Assembly (NCBI RefSeq): GCF_000371965.1
Contig: NZ_AQUO01000002.1
Span: 264,001-328,000 of the forward strand
DNA length: 64,000 nt
Source of the DNA: Paracoccus sp. N5
GTDB taxonomy: Bacteria; Pseudomonadota; Alphaproteobacteria; Rhodobacterales; Rhodobacteraceae
Direction: 5' to 3'
Shown one piece after another: positions 8,060-16,362 of this stretch; within the stretch, counting starts at the first letter, position 1; every line of letters begins with the position of its first letter. The position numbers were made by a program, and so were the translations under genes. The notes beneath the pieces are model-generated. The model made no database searches. It was given only the letters and a program-made list of their open reading frames with translations, and was not told where the DNA came from.

Positions 8060-8932
8060 ATGCCTTACAATTCCGTGTATGCACCAGGCCTGTTCAAGGA
8101 CCAGACCATTATCGTCACCGGCGGCGGCAGCGGCATCGGCCGCTGCACCGCGCACGAGCTGGCCCATCTGGGTGCGCAGGTCGTGATCGTCGGCCGCAAC
8201 CCCGAAAAGCTGGAATCCGTCCGGCAAGAGATCACCGAGGACGGCGGCAAGGTTCACATCGCGACCTGCGACATCCGCGACGAAACGCAGGTCGTCGCCG
8301 TGATCGATCAGACGCTGGAGCGTTTCGGCGCCATCAACGCGCTGGTCAACAACGCTGGCGGGCAATACCGGGCCGAACTCAAGACCATCTCGACCAAGGG
8401 ATTCGAGGCGGTGGTCCGCAACAACCTGACCGGCGGCTTCATCTTCATGCGGGAAATCTACAACCGCTGGATGGAAGCCAATGGCGGCGCCATCGTCAAT
8501 GTCATCGCCGACATCTGGAACGGCTGGCCCGAGATGGGGCATTCCGGCGCGTCGCGCGGCGGCATGTGGACCCTGACCGAAACCGCGGCCTGCGAATGGG
8601 CGCATTCCGGCGTGCGCGTGAATGCGGTGGCGCCGGGCGGAATCGCCTCCTCGGGCTTCGACCAATACGCCCCCGAGATCACCGAGCGGATCCTGGCCTA
8701 TCCGGCGCAGGTGCCGCTGCCGCGCTATGGCACCGAATCGGAAATCTCGGCCGCGATCACCTATCTGCTGTCGCCCGCGGCGGCCTATGTGACCGGCAGT
8801 TGCCTGCGCGTCGACGGCGGCGCGCCGAACCGCCGGCAGACCTGGACCCAGAACTATCCGGCAACGAATATCCCCGAATACAACGGCTTTCACCGCGCCG
8901 TGCAGCCGGAGATCCTCAAGAACCGGGATTGA
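8060..8932 (+). CDS. SDR-family enoyl-CoA reductase, PECR/2,4-dienoyl-CoA reductase-like
   Basis: A 290-aa short-chain dehydrogenase-fold protein with GGGSGIG near residues 20-26 and VNNAGG around 95. In place of the usual Tyr-x3-Lys motif it has HSGASRGGM. That is the pattern I recall in peroxisomal trans-2-enoyl-CoA reductases (PECR), where His and Arg occupy these positions. It also shares their SLALEWA-like stretch (here ETAACEWAHSGVRVN) and the VDGG C-terminal motif. The expected reaction is NAD(P)H-dependent reduction of an enoyl- or dienoyl-CoA. The start at 8060 matches the family N-terminus, although its ribosome-binding site is weak. It is a single gene ended by a strong terminator. 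An oxidoreductase of another kind remains possible. Confidence 0.8.
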   Translation: MPYNSVYAPGLFKDQTIIVTGGGSGIGRCTAHELAHLGAQVVIVGRNPEKLESVRQEITEDGGKVHIATCDIRDETQVVAVIDQTLERFGAINALVNNAGGQYRAELKTISTKGFEAVVRNNLTGGFIFMREIYNRWMEANGGAIVNVIADIWNGWPEMGHSGASRGGMWTLTETAACEWAHSGVRVNAVAPGGIASSGFDQYAPEITERILAYPAQVPLPRYGTESEISAAITYLLSPAAAYVTGSCLRVDGGAPNRRQTWTQNYPATNIPEYNGFHRAVQPEILKNRD

Positions 8933-8954
8933 GGCCGGCCGCAGCATCACGAAC

Positions 8955-8986
8955 AGGGCCCCGCCGTCGCCGGGGCCCTTTCTATT
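8955..8986 (+). terminator. Rho-independent terminator after the PECR-like gene
   Basis: AGGGCCCCG (8955-8963) and CGGGGCCCT (8971-8979) form a perfect GC-rich stem with a 7-nt loop, followed by TTTCTATT. It lies 22 bp after the stop of the SDR gene and insulates it from the TRAP binding-protein gene at 9092. Confidence 0.88.
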
Positions 8987-9091
8987 CCGGCGGGCAGCTT
9001 AAGGGTGGCGCTTATTGAATTAATGCATACCATAAGCTTGCAAATTGGTGGAGGAGAGCCGTTTGCCTTCGTGACCCATGGGAGGGGACAT

Positions 9092-10132
9092 ATGACATTC
9101 ATATCCAGACACCTGCTGCCGGGCATTCTGCTGGTGGCCATGGCCTCGGCCGTCGGGCCGGCCCGGGCGGAATCGATAACCTTGCGCTATTCGCAATGGC
9201 TGCCCGCATCCTATCCGCTGCATGCCGAGATCATCGCGCCCTGGTTCGAGGAGATCGCGCGGGTGACCGAGGGCAGGGTGACCATCGTCCCGACGCCGAA
9301 AGTCGTCGGTGCCGTAGCCGGGCAATATGACGTGCTCGCGGACGGCCTTGCCGATGTGGCGCTGGTGGTGCCCGGTTATACGCCGGGGCGCTTTCCGCTG
9401 TCCGAGGGACTGGAGCTTCCGTTCCTGGGCGACGACCCGCGCGTCTCGATGCCGGTCAGCTATCGCACCTATGAAACCTATCTGGAGCCGACGGGGCTTT
9501 TCAAGGAGATCGTGCCGCTGGCCGTGTTCACCGGCAATCCGGCCCATATCGCGCTGCGCTCGGGCGAAGTGGCGGCCCTGTCCGATCTGGCCGGGAAAAA
9601 GCTGCGCAGCCCGCAGCAGGCAGCCTCGGCCTCGATCGACCTCCTGGAGGCGGTGCCGGTGTCGAAGCCGATGTCCGAAGTCTATGAGCTTGCCTCCAGC
9701 GGCGCGATCGACGGTGGCATCATTCCCCCTGACACCCTGCTGAGCTTCAAGCTGGCGGGCACGATGAAGGAATATGTGCTGGTGCCGGGCGGGGTGGTGA
9801 ACACCGTCAATATGCTGGCCTTCAGCCAGGAGGCTTGGGACCGCATCTCGCCGCAGGACCAGGCGGCGATCCGCGAGGTTTCGGGGCTGGCGCTGGTCAC
9901 GAAGATGGGCGAGGTCTATGCGCGATCGCTTGCCGATGCGCTGGCGGCCATGCCGGGCGAGGGCGTGCGGGTGCAAACCCCGCCGGAAAGCCTTGTCGCC
10001 GCGCTGCAAGAGCGGCTGGAGCCGATCCGCTCCAACTGGTTTGAAGTGGCGCGGAAATCCGGGCTGGAAGACCCCGAGGCGATGGTCCGCTTTTTCGAAA
10101 CCGAATATGCGGCCGGAAAGGCGGCCCAATAG
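9092..10132 (+). CDS. TRAP transporter substrate-binding protein (DctP family), second orphan
   Basis: A 346-aa periplasmic DctP-type binding protein. A signal peptide (about residues 1-26, Ala-rich, ARA cleavage) precedes ESITLRYSQWLP. It is a close paralogue of the protein at 207-1235, sharing TEGRV, PKVVG, QYDVLADGLADVA and PGRFPL...ELPF at the same positions. ATG 9092 is preferred because GGAGGGG lies just upstream. It stands alone, with no adjacent dctQ or dctM. The upstream 8987-9091 gap has AT-rich promoter-like sequence. It probably serves the permease at 29145-31055 or one outside the window. The converging neighbour is the acyl-CoA dehydrogenase, and the gap 10133-10330 holds nothing recognisable. 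Confidence 0.88.
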   Translation: MTFISRHLLPGILLVAMASAVGPARAESITLRYSQWLPASYPLHAEIIAPWFEEIARVTEGRVTIVPTPKVVGAVAGQYDVLADGLADVALVVPGYTPGRFPLSEGLELPFLGDDPRVSMPVSYRTYETYLEPTGLFKEIVPLAVFTGNPAHIALRSGEVAALSDLAGKKLRSPQQAASASIDLLEAVPVSKPMSEVYELASSGAIDGGIIPPDTLLSFKLAGTMKEYVLVPGGVVNTVNMLAFSQEAWDRISPQDQAAIREVSGLALVTKMGEVYARSLADALAAMPGEGVRVQTPPESLVAALQERLEPIRSNWFEVARKSGLEDPEAMVRFFETEYAAGKAAQ

Positions 10133-10330
10133 GGCGAAAGGCGTGATCGGGGGCAGCTTCAGGCGATGTCCAGGCTGCCGCTGCGATCCTGCCGACCAAA
10201 GGCCGCGCCTTGCGGCGCAGCCTCTTGCAGCTTGGTTCACGGTGATTTCGGTCAGGAAAGGCCGTGACCGTGACGCGGGATCGGCGCGGCAAGGCGTCGA
10301 TCCGCAGGGCCATGGCCGGAAGCCATGCTT

Positions 10331-11488
10331 TCAGCGCCGATCGTGTTCGGCTTTCATGGCCTTGGCGATGATGGTCTTCATGATCTCGATCGAGCCGCCG
10401 GCAATCTTGGTGATGCGCGCATCGGCATAGGCGCGGCAGATCGGGTATTCCCACATATAGCCCCAGCCGCCGAACAGTTGCAGGCATTCGTCGGCCGCCT
10501 TGCAATGCAGTTCGGTGGTGTACATCTTGGCCATCGCCGCATCGACCGGATCCAGCTTGCCCTGCATGAACAGCTCGATGCACTTGTCGGTGAACACGCG
10601 GGCCAGCGTGGCCTGGGTTTTCAGCTCCGCCAGCTTGAACTGGGTGTTCTGGAAGTCGAAGATCGTCTTGCCGAAGGCCTCGCGCTGGGTGGTATAGTCC
10701 AGCGTCCATTCGATGATCGTCTCGGCCACGGTGGCGGAGCGGATGGCCTGGGCCAGCCGTTCCTGGCTGAGCTTGGTCATCATCAGGGCAAAGCCCTCGC
10801 CCTCGGCCCCCAGCATGTTCGCGGCGGGCACGCGCACATTGTCGAAGAACAGCTCGGAAGTGTCCTGTGCGTGCATGCCCAGCTTTTCCAGGTTGCGGCC
10901 GCGGCGGAAGCCCTCGCGGTCGCCCTCGATCAGGAACAGGGTGACGCCCTTGGCGCCGGCGTCGCGGTCGGTCTTGGTGGCGCAGACCAGCACGTCGGCG
11001 TGCTGGCCGTTCGAGATGAACACCTTCTGCCCGTTGATGACGTAATCGTCGCCGTCACGGGTGGCGCGGGTGCGGATGGCCTTGAGGTCCGAGCCGGCAT
11101 GCGGCTCGGTCATGCCAAGCGCGCCGATCCATTCGCCGGTGACCATCTTGGGCAGGAACTTGCGCTTCTGCTCCTCGCTGCCGAAGGACAGGATATAGGT
11201 CGCCACCAGGTCGGTGTGGATCAGGAAGCCGGGGCCCGAGGCGCCGGCGCGCCACAGCTCCTCGAACACCACCACGTCGAACAGGTAGTCGAGCCCCAGC
11301 CCGCCATATTCCTCGGGCACGGTGCAGCACAGCAGGCCCTGTTCGCCGGCCTTCAGCCACAATTCGCGCGGGACGATGCCGTCCTTTTCCCATTGCGCGT
11401 GATAGGGCGTGATCTCTTTCTCGACGAAACGCCGGACGGTTTCCCGGAAAAGCTCGTGTTCCTGGTTGAAGAGGCTGCGTTCGATCAT
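10331..11488 (-). CDS. Acyl-CoA dehydrogenase, LCAD/isovaleryl-type, AliB-like role possible
   Basis: A 385-aa FAD-dependent acyl-CoA dehydrogenase that oxidises an acyl-CoA to the enoyl-CoA and passes electrons to ETF. Family motifs include ALGMTEPHAGSDL (FAD/substrate loop) and QLFGGWGYMWEYP. The catalytic Glu is at the long-chain/isovaleryl position in SQERL (about residue 243), and the short-chain position near the C-terminus is Gly (IAGGSIEIM). ATG 11488 has GAGGAAACC upstream, so it is chosen over the longer frame to 11518. It is the last gene of a minus-strand run: crotonase, etfB, etfA, badI, CoA-transferase, dehydrogenase. In that company it could be the cyclohexanecarboxyl-CoA dehydrogenase (AliB function), but specificity is inferred from context only. 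Confidence 0.88.
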   Translation of the reverse strand: MIERSLFNQEHELFRETVRRFVEKEITPYHAQWEKDGIVPRELWLKAGEQGLLCCTVPEEYGGLGLDYLFDVVVFEELWRAGASGPGFLIHTDLVATYILSFGSEEQKRKFLPKMVTGEWIGALGMTEPHAGSDLKAIRTRATRDGDDYVINGQKVFISNGQHADVLVCATKTDRDAGAKGVTLFLIEGDREGFRRGRNLEKLGMHAQDTSELFFDNVRVPAANMLGAEGEGFALMMTKLSQERLAQAIRSATVAETIIEWTLDYTTQREAFGKTIFDFQNTQFKLAELKTQATLARVFTDKCIELFMQGKLDPVDAAMAKMYTTELHCKAADECLQLFGGWGYMWEYPICRAYADARITKIAGGSIEIMKTIIAKAMKAEHDRR

Positions 11489-11539
11489 CTTGGTTTCCTC
11501 TGGTAACGGGTGCCGCAAGGCCTCGCCGAATGGATGGGG

Positions 11540-12745
11540 TCAGGTGTCCGCCAGTTCGGCCCGGTGTTCCGGGGCGGCGATGGCAATCAGTCTTTCGCGG
11601 CGTTGCGCCGGGCTTGCCGCCCTCAGGTCCGCAAAGCCGTATTCGGTGACGACGACATCGGTATCGAACCGGCCCAGCGACACCGGGCCGGGCGCCTGCC
11701 CCGACGGAACGATGCGGCTGATCTTGCCGCCCGCCGCCGTTGCGGGCAGTACCAGGACGCGCAGCCCCTGCAATCCGCGGGCGCCCGCCGCGAAATCGGA
11801 AGCGCCGCCGGGGCCCGACACCAGGCCCTTGCGGGTGGCTTCGGCATGGCCGTTGCCGGCCAGATCCACCTCGATGGCCGAGTTGATGGTGACGAAGCGC
11901 CCGATGCCGGCCAGTTGCGCCAGCTCATGCGTGACCGAAGGCGGGGCAAAGCGAAACTCGGGCCGGCCGACGGCATCATAAAGCCGCTGGCTGCCGATGG
12001 CGACGCCGGCGCAGATCGGCGCGTCCGCGCGCAGCGCCCCGGCCTCCAGCAGGTCCAGCGTCGAATCCCCGATCAGGCCGGAATGGATGGACAGGTTGCG
12101 GTGGCCGGTCAGGCCGCGCAGCACCGCCTCGGGCGTGCGGCCAAGGCCGGCCTGGACCGTCGCGCCCTCGGGCACCAACTCGCCGGCGAGTGCGGCGATG
12201 CGGGCCGAAACCTCGTCCATGCCGGGGTCCGAGACCGGGAGCGCCGCCTCGCCCTCGATCACGGCATGGAAGCGGTCGAGGGGGATGGACCGGCCCTGCG
12301 TCCGCGGCACCAGCGGGTTGATATGACCGATGATCCGCGGGATATGCGGCCAGATGTCGCCGATGAAATCATTGACCGGGCCCAGGCTGCACAGGCCCTG
12401 TTCGTCCGGGGGCGAGACCATGACCAGTGCCGCATCGGGCGGGTTCGCCGCCAGATGCAGCCGGATCTCGCGATAGCAGAACGGCAGGAAATCCACCTGC
12501 GCCTCATGGCCCGAGAACTCGGGCATCATGAAATAGCTTTCGACCCGCGCGCCCGCCGCCAGCAGCCCGGCCAGCCGGTTCAGGCCGGGCACGAAGATGC
12601 CGGTGAAGGTCAGGCCGCGCAGGTCCGCGGCCTCCAGCTCCTCGCGGATCAGCGCGCTTTCCCCCGAACAGGCATGCAGCCAGATCCGGGCACCGGCGGG
12701 AAGGTGGCCGGCCAGGTCGCGCGAACCGATCCGCAAGGGTGCCAT
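11540..12745 (-). CDS. Acetyl-CoA hydrolase/transferase-family class I CoA-transferase
   Basis: A 401-aa protein of the acetyl-CoA hydrolase/4-hydroxybutyrate CoA-transferase family, which moves CoA between acids through a gamma-glutamyl-CoA thioester. The C-terminal half has INSAIEVDLAGN and a Gly-rich GPGGASDFAAGA segment. VVTEYGFADLR near the end is a family hallmark, and the active-site Glu is expected in this half. ATG 12745 is used because similarity starts there. The frame extends upstream only through the badI coding region on another frame. The start is 13 bp after the badI stop. It may load CoA onto the pathway substrate or recycle CoA from the product dicarboxylate. Confidence 0.82.
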   Translation of the reverse strand: MAPLRIGSRDLAGHLPAGARIWLHACSGESALIREELEAADLRGLTFTGIFVPGLNRLAGLLAAGARVESYFMMPEFSGHEAQVDFLPFCYREIRLHLAANPPDAALVMVSPPDEQGLCSLGPVNDFIGDIWPHIPRIIGHINPLVPRTQGRSIPLDRFHAVIEGEAALPVSDPGMDEVSARIAALAGELVPEGATVQAGLGRTPEAVLRGLTGHRNLSIHSGLIGDSTLDLLEAGALRADAPICAGVAIGSQRLYDAVGRPEFRFAPPSVTHELAQLAGIGRFVTINSAIEVDLAGNGHAEATRKGLVSGPGGASDFAAGARGLQGLRVLVLPATAAGGKISRIVPSGQAPGPVSLGRFDTDVVVTEYGFADLRAASPAQRRERLIAIAAPEHRAELADT

Positions 12746-12758
12746 GACCGTTCCCGCC

Positions 12759-13553
12759 TTATTCCACGAACTTGTAGAAATCGGGCTTGCGCTTCTCGTT
12801 GAAGGCATTGACGCCTTCCTGCGATTCCGGCGTCGCGTAATACAGCTTGACCGCATGCAGGGCGAGGTTCGAGATGCCGCGGATCGAGTCGCTGTCGGCA
12901 TTGAACGACCGCTTCAGGAAGGCCAGCGCGGTGGGCGAGCGTTCCGCCAGCGTGTCGGTCCATTGCGTGACGGCGGCGTCCAGTTCCTCGAGCGGCACGA
13001 CCTTGTTCACCAGCCCGTAGCCCATGGCATCGCGGGCCGAGAGGCGATCGTTGAGATACCAGATCTCGCGCGCCTTCTTGTCGCCGACGATGCGAGCCAG
13101 CAGGCAGGTGCCCCAGCCGGCGTCGAACGAGCCGACCTTCGGACCCACCTGGCCGAACATGGCGTTTTCCGAGGCGATGGTCAGGTCGCACAGCGTCGCC
13201 AGCACGTTGCCGCCGCCGATGGCAAAGCCGTTCACCCGGGCGATCACCGGCTTCGGCACGTCGCGGATCAGGCTTTGCAGCTCGTCGATGGGCAGGCCGA
13301 CGACGCCGCGGCCGTCGTAATTGCCCTCATGCGCCGACTGGTCGCCGCCGGTGCAGAACGCCTTGTCGCCGGCGCCGGTGATGACGATCGAGGCCACGTC
13401 CTTGTCGTTGCCCGCCAGATTCAGCGCCTGGATCATTTCCTCCAGCGTCTGGCCGCGGAAGGCATTATAGACTTTCGGACGGTTGATGATGATCCAGGCC
13501 GCGCGACCGCGGACCTCGTAGATGATGTCCTCGAAAGCGGGGATGTTTGCCAT
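12759..13553 (-). CDS. badI: BadI-type 2-ketocyclohexanecarboxyl-CoA hydrolase (ring opening)
   Basis: A 264-aa crotonase-fold protein. GNYDGRGVVGLPIDELQ and PKPVIARVNGFAIGGGNVLA match what I recall of Rhodopseudomonas palustris BadI, which hydrolytically opens 2-ketocyclohexanecarboxyl-CoA to pimelyl-CoA. The related MenB (dihydroxynaphthoyl-CoA synthase) shares GPKVGSFDAG and KKAREIWYL, so MenB is the alternative. MenB lacks the NYDGRG...LP segment, and the neighbours here are acyl-CoA dehydrogenase, CoA-transferase and ETF rather than menaquinone genes. The oxyanion-hole glycines are intact. It starts the lower part of the minus-strand operon, 134 bp after etfA, with its own possible operator at 13609-13629. 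A good ribosome-binding site (GGAGGAAGAGACC) precedes the ATG. Confidence 0.82.
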   Translation of the reverse strand: MANIPAFEDIIYEVRGRAAWIIINRPKVYNAFRGQTLEEMIQALNLAGNDKDVASIVITGAGDKAFCTGGDQSAHEGNYDGRGVVGLPIDELQSLIRDVPKPVIARVNGFAIGGGNVLATLCDLTIASENAMFGQVGPKVGSFDAGWGTCLLARIVGDKKAREIWYLNDRLSARDAMGYGLVNKVVPLEELDAAVTQWTDTLAERSPTALAFLKRSFNADSDSIRGISNLALHAVKLYYATPESQEGVNAFNEKRKPDFYKFVE

Positions 13554-13608
13554 GGTCTCTTCCTCCAGTTACGCAAGGCTGCGGTTGCGCTTGCTTGTCA
13601 CGACTATC

Positions 13609-13629
13609 GTTCACATGCACATCATGAAC
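13609..13629. promoter_or_regulatory. Inverted repeat GTTCA-N11-TGAAC upstream of badI
   Basis: GTTCA (13609-13613) and TGAAC (13625-13629) are inverted around an 11-bp spacer, 56 bp before the badI start in the etfA-badI gap. It could be an operator for a promoter internal to the minus-strand gene run. The arms are short, so chance is not excluded. Confidence 0.35.
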
Positions 13630-13668
13630 AGGCATCTTGTCCTGCGACCCTCGGGCGAGGGCTGCGCA

Positions 13669-13684
13669 GGACGAAATATCGTCC
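13669..13684 (-). terminator. Small hairpin right after etfA
   Basis: GGACGA (13669-13674) and TCGTCC (13679-13684) pair with a 4-nt AATA loop, beginning three bases after the etfA stop on the minus strand. There is no T-run, so it is at best a weak terminator or an RNA-processing/stabilising hairpin between etfA and badI. Confidence 0.3.
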
Positions 13685-13687
13685 GGC

Positions 13688-14614
13688 TCAAAGCTTCCCG
13701 GTCAGTTCCGGGACGGTGGTGAACAGGTCTCCGACCAGGCCGTAGTCGGCGATCTGGAAGATCGGCGCCTCCTCGTCCTTGTTGATCGCCACGATCACCT
13801 TCGAATCCTTCATCCCCGCCAGGTGCTGGATCGCGCCCGAGATGCCCACCGCGACGTAAAGCTCGGGCGCCACCACCTTGCCGGTCTGCCCGACCTGCCA
13901 GTCGTTCGGCGCATAGCCCGAGTCGACCGCCGCGCGCGAGGCACCCACCGCGGCGCCGAGCTTGTCGGCCAGCGCCTCGATCACCGCGAAGCTCTCCTTC
14001 GAGCCGACGCCGCGGCCGCCCGAGACCACGCGCTTGGCCGAGGTCAGCTCGGGGCGGTCCGATTGCGCCACCTCGTCCGAGATCCAGGCCGACAGCCCGG
14101 GATCGGCCGCCGGCGCCGCCTCGGAGACCGCGGCCGAACCGCCCGCGCCCGCCGCGTCGAAGCTCGCCGTGCGCAGGGTGAAGACCTTCTTCGCGTCCTT
14201 CGAGCGCACCACCTGGATGGCGTTGCCGGCATAGATCGGCCGCTCGAAGGTCTCGGCATCGATCACCGCCGAGACATCCGACAGCACCATCACGTCGAGA
14301 AGCGCCGCGACGCGGGGCAGGATGTTCTTGGCATCCGTCGTCGCCGGCGCCGCGATATGGCTGTAGTCGCCGGCGAGGCCGACGATCAGCGCCGCGGTCG
14401 GCTCGGCCAGGCGGTGGCCGTAGAGCGGCGCCTCGGCCACCAGCACTTTCGACACGCCGGCGATCGTCGCCGCCTCGGCCGCGGCGGCCTGCGCCTGCGC
14501 GCCCGCCACCAGCACGGTCACATCGCCCAGGGCCTTGACAGCGTTCACCGCCTTGGCGGTCGCATCGCGGTTCAGCGCGCCATCGGTGACTTCACCCAAC
14601 AGAAGAACGGCCAT
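13688..14614 (-). CDS. etfA: Electron transfer flavoprotein alpha subunit
   Basis: A 308-aa ETF alpha subunit, which with EtfB carries electrons from acyl-CoA dehydrogenases to ETF:quinone oxidoreductase. The FAD-binding C-terminal domain shows VVSGGRGVGSKE, then AVGASRAAVDSGYAPNDWQVGQTG, and SGAIQHLAGMKDS near residue 265, with VAINKDEEAPIF after it. Length is normal. Its ATG shares one base with the etfB stop (TGATG), so the two are translationally coupled. It lies in the minus-strand run with the acyl-CoA dehydrogenase at 10331, its likely electron donor. No ETF-QO gene is in the window. Confidence 0.96.
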   Translation of the reverse strand: MAVLLLGEVTDGALNRDATAKAVNAVKALGDVTVLVAGAQAQAAAAEAATIAGVSKVLVAEAPLYGHRLAEPTAALIVGLAGDYSHIAAPATTDAKNILPRVAALLDVMVLSDVSAVIDAETFERPIYAGNAIQVVRSKDAKKVFTLRTASFDAAGAGGSAAVSEAAPAADPGLSAWISDEVAQSDRPELTSAKRVVSGGRGVGSKESFAVIEALADKLGAAVGASRAAVDSGYAPNDWQVGQTGKVVAPELYVAVGISGAIQHLAGMKDSKVIVAINKDEEAPIFQIADYGLVGDLFTTVPELTGKL

Positions 14615-15372
14615 CAGATCACCCCCGCTTCTTTCAGTTTCGACACCAGCTCGTCGACCGAGCCGACCTTGATGCCGGCCTTGCGGCCCTCGGGCTCGCG
14701 CACCGAGACGACTTCCAGCCGCGGCGCCACATCGACGCCGTAATCGCCCGGGGTCTTTTCCTCGAGCGGCTTCTTCTTGGCCTTCATGATATTGGGCAGG
14801 CTGGCATAGCGCGGCTCGTTGAGGCGCAGGTCGGCGGTGACCACGGCCGGCAGCGCGACCTCGATGGTCTGGAGCCCGCCGTCGACCTCGCGGGTGACGC
14901 GGGCCTTGGCGCCGTCGAGTTCCAGCTTCGAGGCAAAGGCCGCCTGGCCCCAGCCCAGGATCGCCGCCAGCATCTGGCCGGTGGCGTTCATGTCGTTGTC
15001 GATCGCCTGCTTGCCGGCGATGATGAGCTCGGTGCCCTCGGCTTTCGCCACCGCGGCGAGGATCTTCGCCACCGCCAAGGGCTCGATGTCCTGCTGCACG
15101 TCCTCGGCGGCCACGACCAGGATCGCCCGGTCGGCGCCCATGGCCAAGGCCGTGCGCAGGGTTTCCTGGGCCTGCTTGACGCCGATGCTGACGGCGATGA
15201 CCTCCTCGGCCTGGCCCTTCTCCTTCAGCCGGATCGCCTCCTCGACCGCGATCTCGTCGAACGGGTTCATCGACATCTTCACATTCGCAAGATCGACACC
15301 CGTGCCATCAGCCTTCACCCGGGCCTTCACGTTGTAGTCGATCACGCGCTTCACTGGCACGAGAACCTTCAT
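14614..15372 (-). CDS. etfB: Electron transfer flavoprotein beta subunit
   Basis: A 252-aa ETF beta subunit with the usual start MKVLVPVKRVIDYNVK and the AMP-binding region VDLANVKMSMNPFDEIAVEEA. The signature stretch GKQAIDNDMNATGQMLAAILGW and an EVDGGLQTIEV turn follow. Length is normal. AGGAGGAGCAACC precedes the start. The gene follows the crotonase at 15439 after 66 bp and overlaps etfA by one base. A dedicated ETF in a catabolic island suggests high flux through the local acyl-CoA dehydrogenase. Confidence 0.96.
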   Translation of the reverse strand: MKVLVPVKRVIDYNVKARVKADGTGVDLANVKMSMNPFDEIAVEEAIRLKEKGQAEEVIAVSIGVKQAQETLRTALAMGADRAILVVAAEDVQQDIEPLAVAKILAAVAKAEGTELIIAGKQAIDNDMNATGQMLAAILGWGQAAFASKLELDGAKARVTREVDGGLQTIEVALPAVVTADLRLNEPRYASLPNIMKAKKKPLEEKTPGDYGVDVAPRLEVVSVREPEGRKAGIKVGSVDELVSKLKEAGVI

Positions 15373-15438
15373 GGTTGCTCCTCCTTAGTATTGCCCGGCT
15401 CGGCGGGCATTGATTCCAATCGCCAGCCGGCGGTGCGG

Positions 15439-16233
15439 CTATCTGCCGGTGAAGCCCGGCTTGCGCTTCTGCACGAAAGACTCGATCCCCTCGCGCGCGT
15501 CGGCAAAGCCGGCGACCTGCGACAGCGACTGCGCCTCCAGCTCCAGCTGTTCGTCGATGCTGCGGCCAAGCGCGCCCGAGAAGCTGCGCTTGATCATGCC
15601 ATAGGCGCGCGTCGGACCCTGGGCCAGGCGCATCGCCGTCGCCTCGGCCGCGGCGCGGACCTCGGCAAGCGGATGCAGGTGATCGACCAGCCCTGCGTCG
15701 CGGGCCTCGGCCGCGGTAATCGTTTCATTGCACAGGATGAAGCGGCGCGCCCTGGCGATGCCCATCCGTTCGGACAGCGAGACGGTGGTGCCGCTGTCGG
15801 CGCAAAAGCCGATGGCGGGAAAGGCGGCGGTGAACTTGACCGAGTCGGCGGCGTGGATCACATCGGCGAAGGCCATCATGGAAACGGCGCCGCCGGCAAC
15901 CCCGCCCTCGACCGCGCAGACGACGGGGGCATCCATGCGGCGCAGTCGGACGAGCGCGGTATGGAAGTCCGAGGTCCAGTCGAGAATCAGCCGCGGCAGT
16001 TCGTCGATGCGATCCTTGAAGCTGTTCAGGTCGCCGCCGACGGAAAAGAAGCGGCCCTCGGCGGTCATCAGCACCGCGCGAACCTGCGCGGCGGTAAAGA
16101 GCATGCCCGACAGTTCGAGCAGTTCGGCGCCCAGCGTGGCGTCGATGGGGTTGCCGCGCTCGGGCTGGCAAAGCACCACCCGGGCGAGCCCGTCTTCCAT
16201 GGTCATCCTGACAGATTGCCCGCGAAACTCCAT
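15439..16233 (-). CDS. Enoyl-CoA hydratase/isomerase-family protein (PaaG-like active site)
   Basis: A 264-aa crotonase-fold protein. The oxyanion-hole segments are FFSVGGDL and AVEGGVAGGAVSMM. The usual pair of hydratase glutamates is not evident. The region aligned with them reads AIGFCADSGTTVSL, giving an Asp as in PaaG-type isomerases and 4-chlorobenzoyl-CoA dehalogenase relatives. Isomerase or other crotonase chemistry is therefore as likely as hydration. ATG 16233 follows AGAGGAGAGC and is preferred over upstream in-frame codons. It is the first gene of the minus-strand run to etfBA, badI, CoA-transferase and dehydrogenase. It could serve the BadK-like (cyclohexenoyl-CoA) step or double-bond rearrangement. 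Confidence 0.82.
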   Translation of the reverse strand: MEFRGQSVRMTMEDGLARVVLCQPERGNPIDATLGAELLELSGMLFTAAQVRAVLMTAEGRFFSVGGDLNSFKDRIDELPRLILDWTSDFHTALVRLRRMDAPVVCAVEGGVAGGAVSMMAFADVIHAADSVKFTAAFPAIGFCADSGTTVSLSERMGIARARRFILCNETITAAEARDAGLVDHLHPLAEVRAAAEATAMRLAQGPTRAYGMIKRSFSGALGRSIDEQLELEAQSLSQVAGFADAREGIESFVQKRKPGFTGR

Positions 16234-16362
16234 GCTCTCCTCTGGCCCCCCTGAGCTATGTTGCAAGGGCGACAATAGATCGTCTAAAATAGATATGCAA
16301 CTATATCGTAAGCTAGCAATTCAATTGACGCGGCGTCCTTTGGCCGCGAGGGAGCAGGTGGC
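16234..16362. promoter_or_regulatory. Divergent promoter region with AT-rich operator-like element
   Basis: This gap lies between the crotonase/etf run (minus) and the MaoC gene (plus). It contains a repeated ATAGAT and, at 16292-16312, ATATGCAACTATATCGTAAG. That element closely resembles ATATGCATTATATCGTAGCG at 16908-16927 upstream of the next gene. The two copies suggest one regulator acting at both promoters. Confidence 0.45.

Noticed and set aside
12759..13553. MenB (naphthoate synthase) as the identity of the crotonase here
   Set aside because: Several motifs are shared, but the GNYDGRG...LP segment and the acyl-CoA catabolic neighbours favour BadI, and no menaquinone genes are present.
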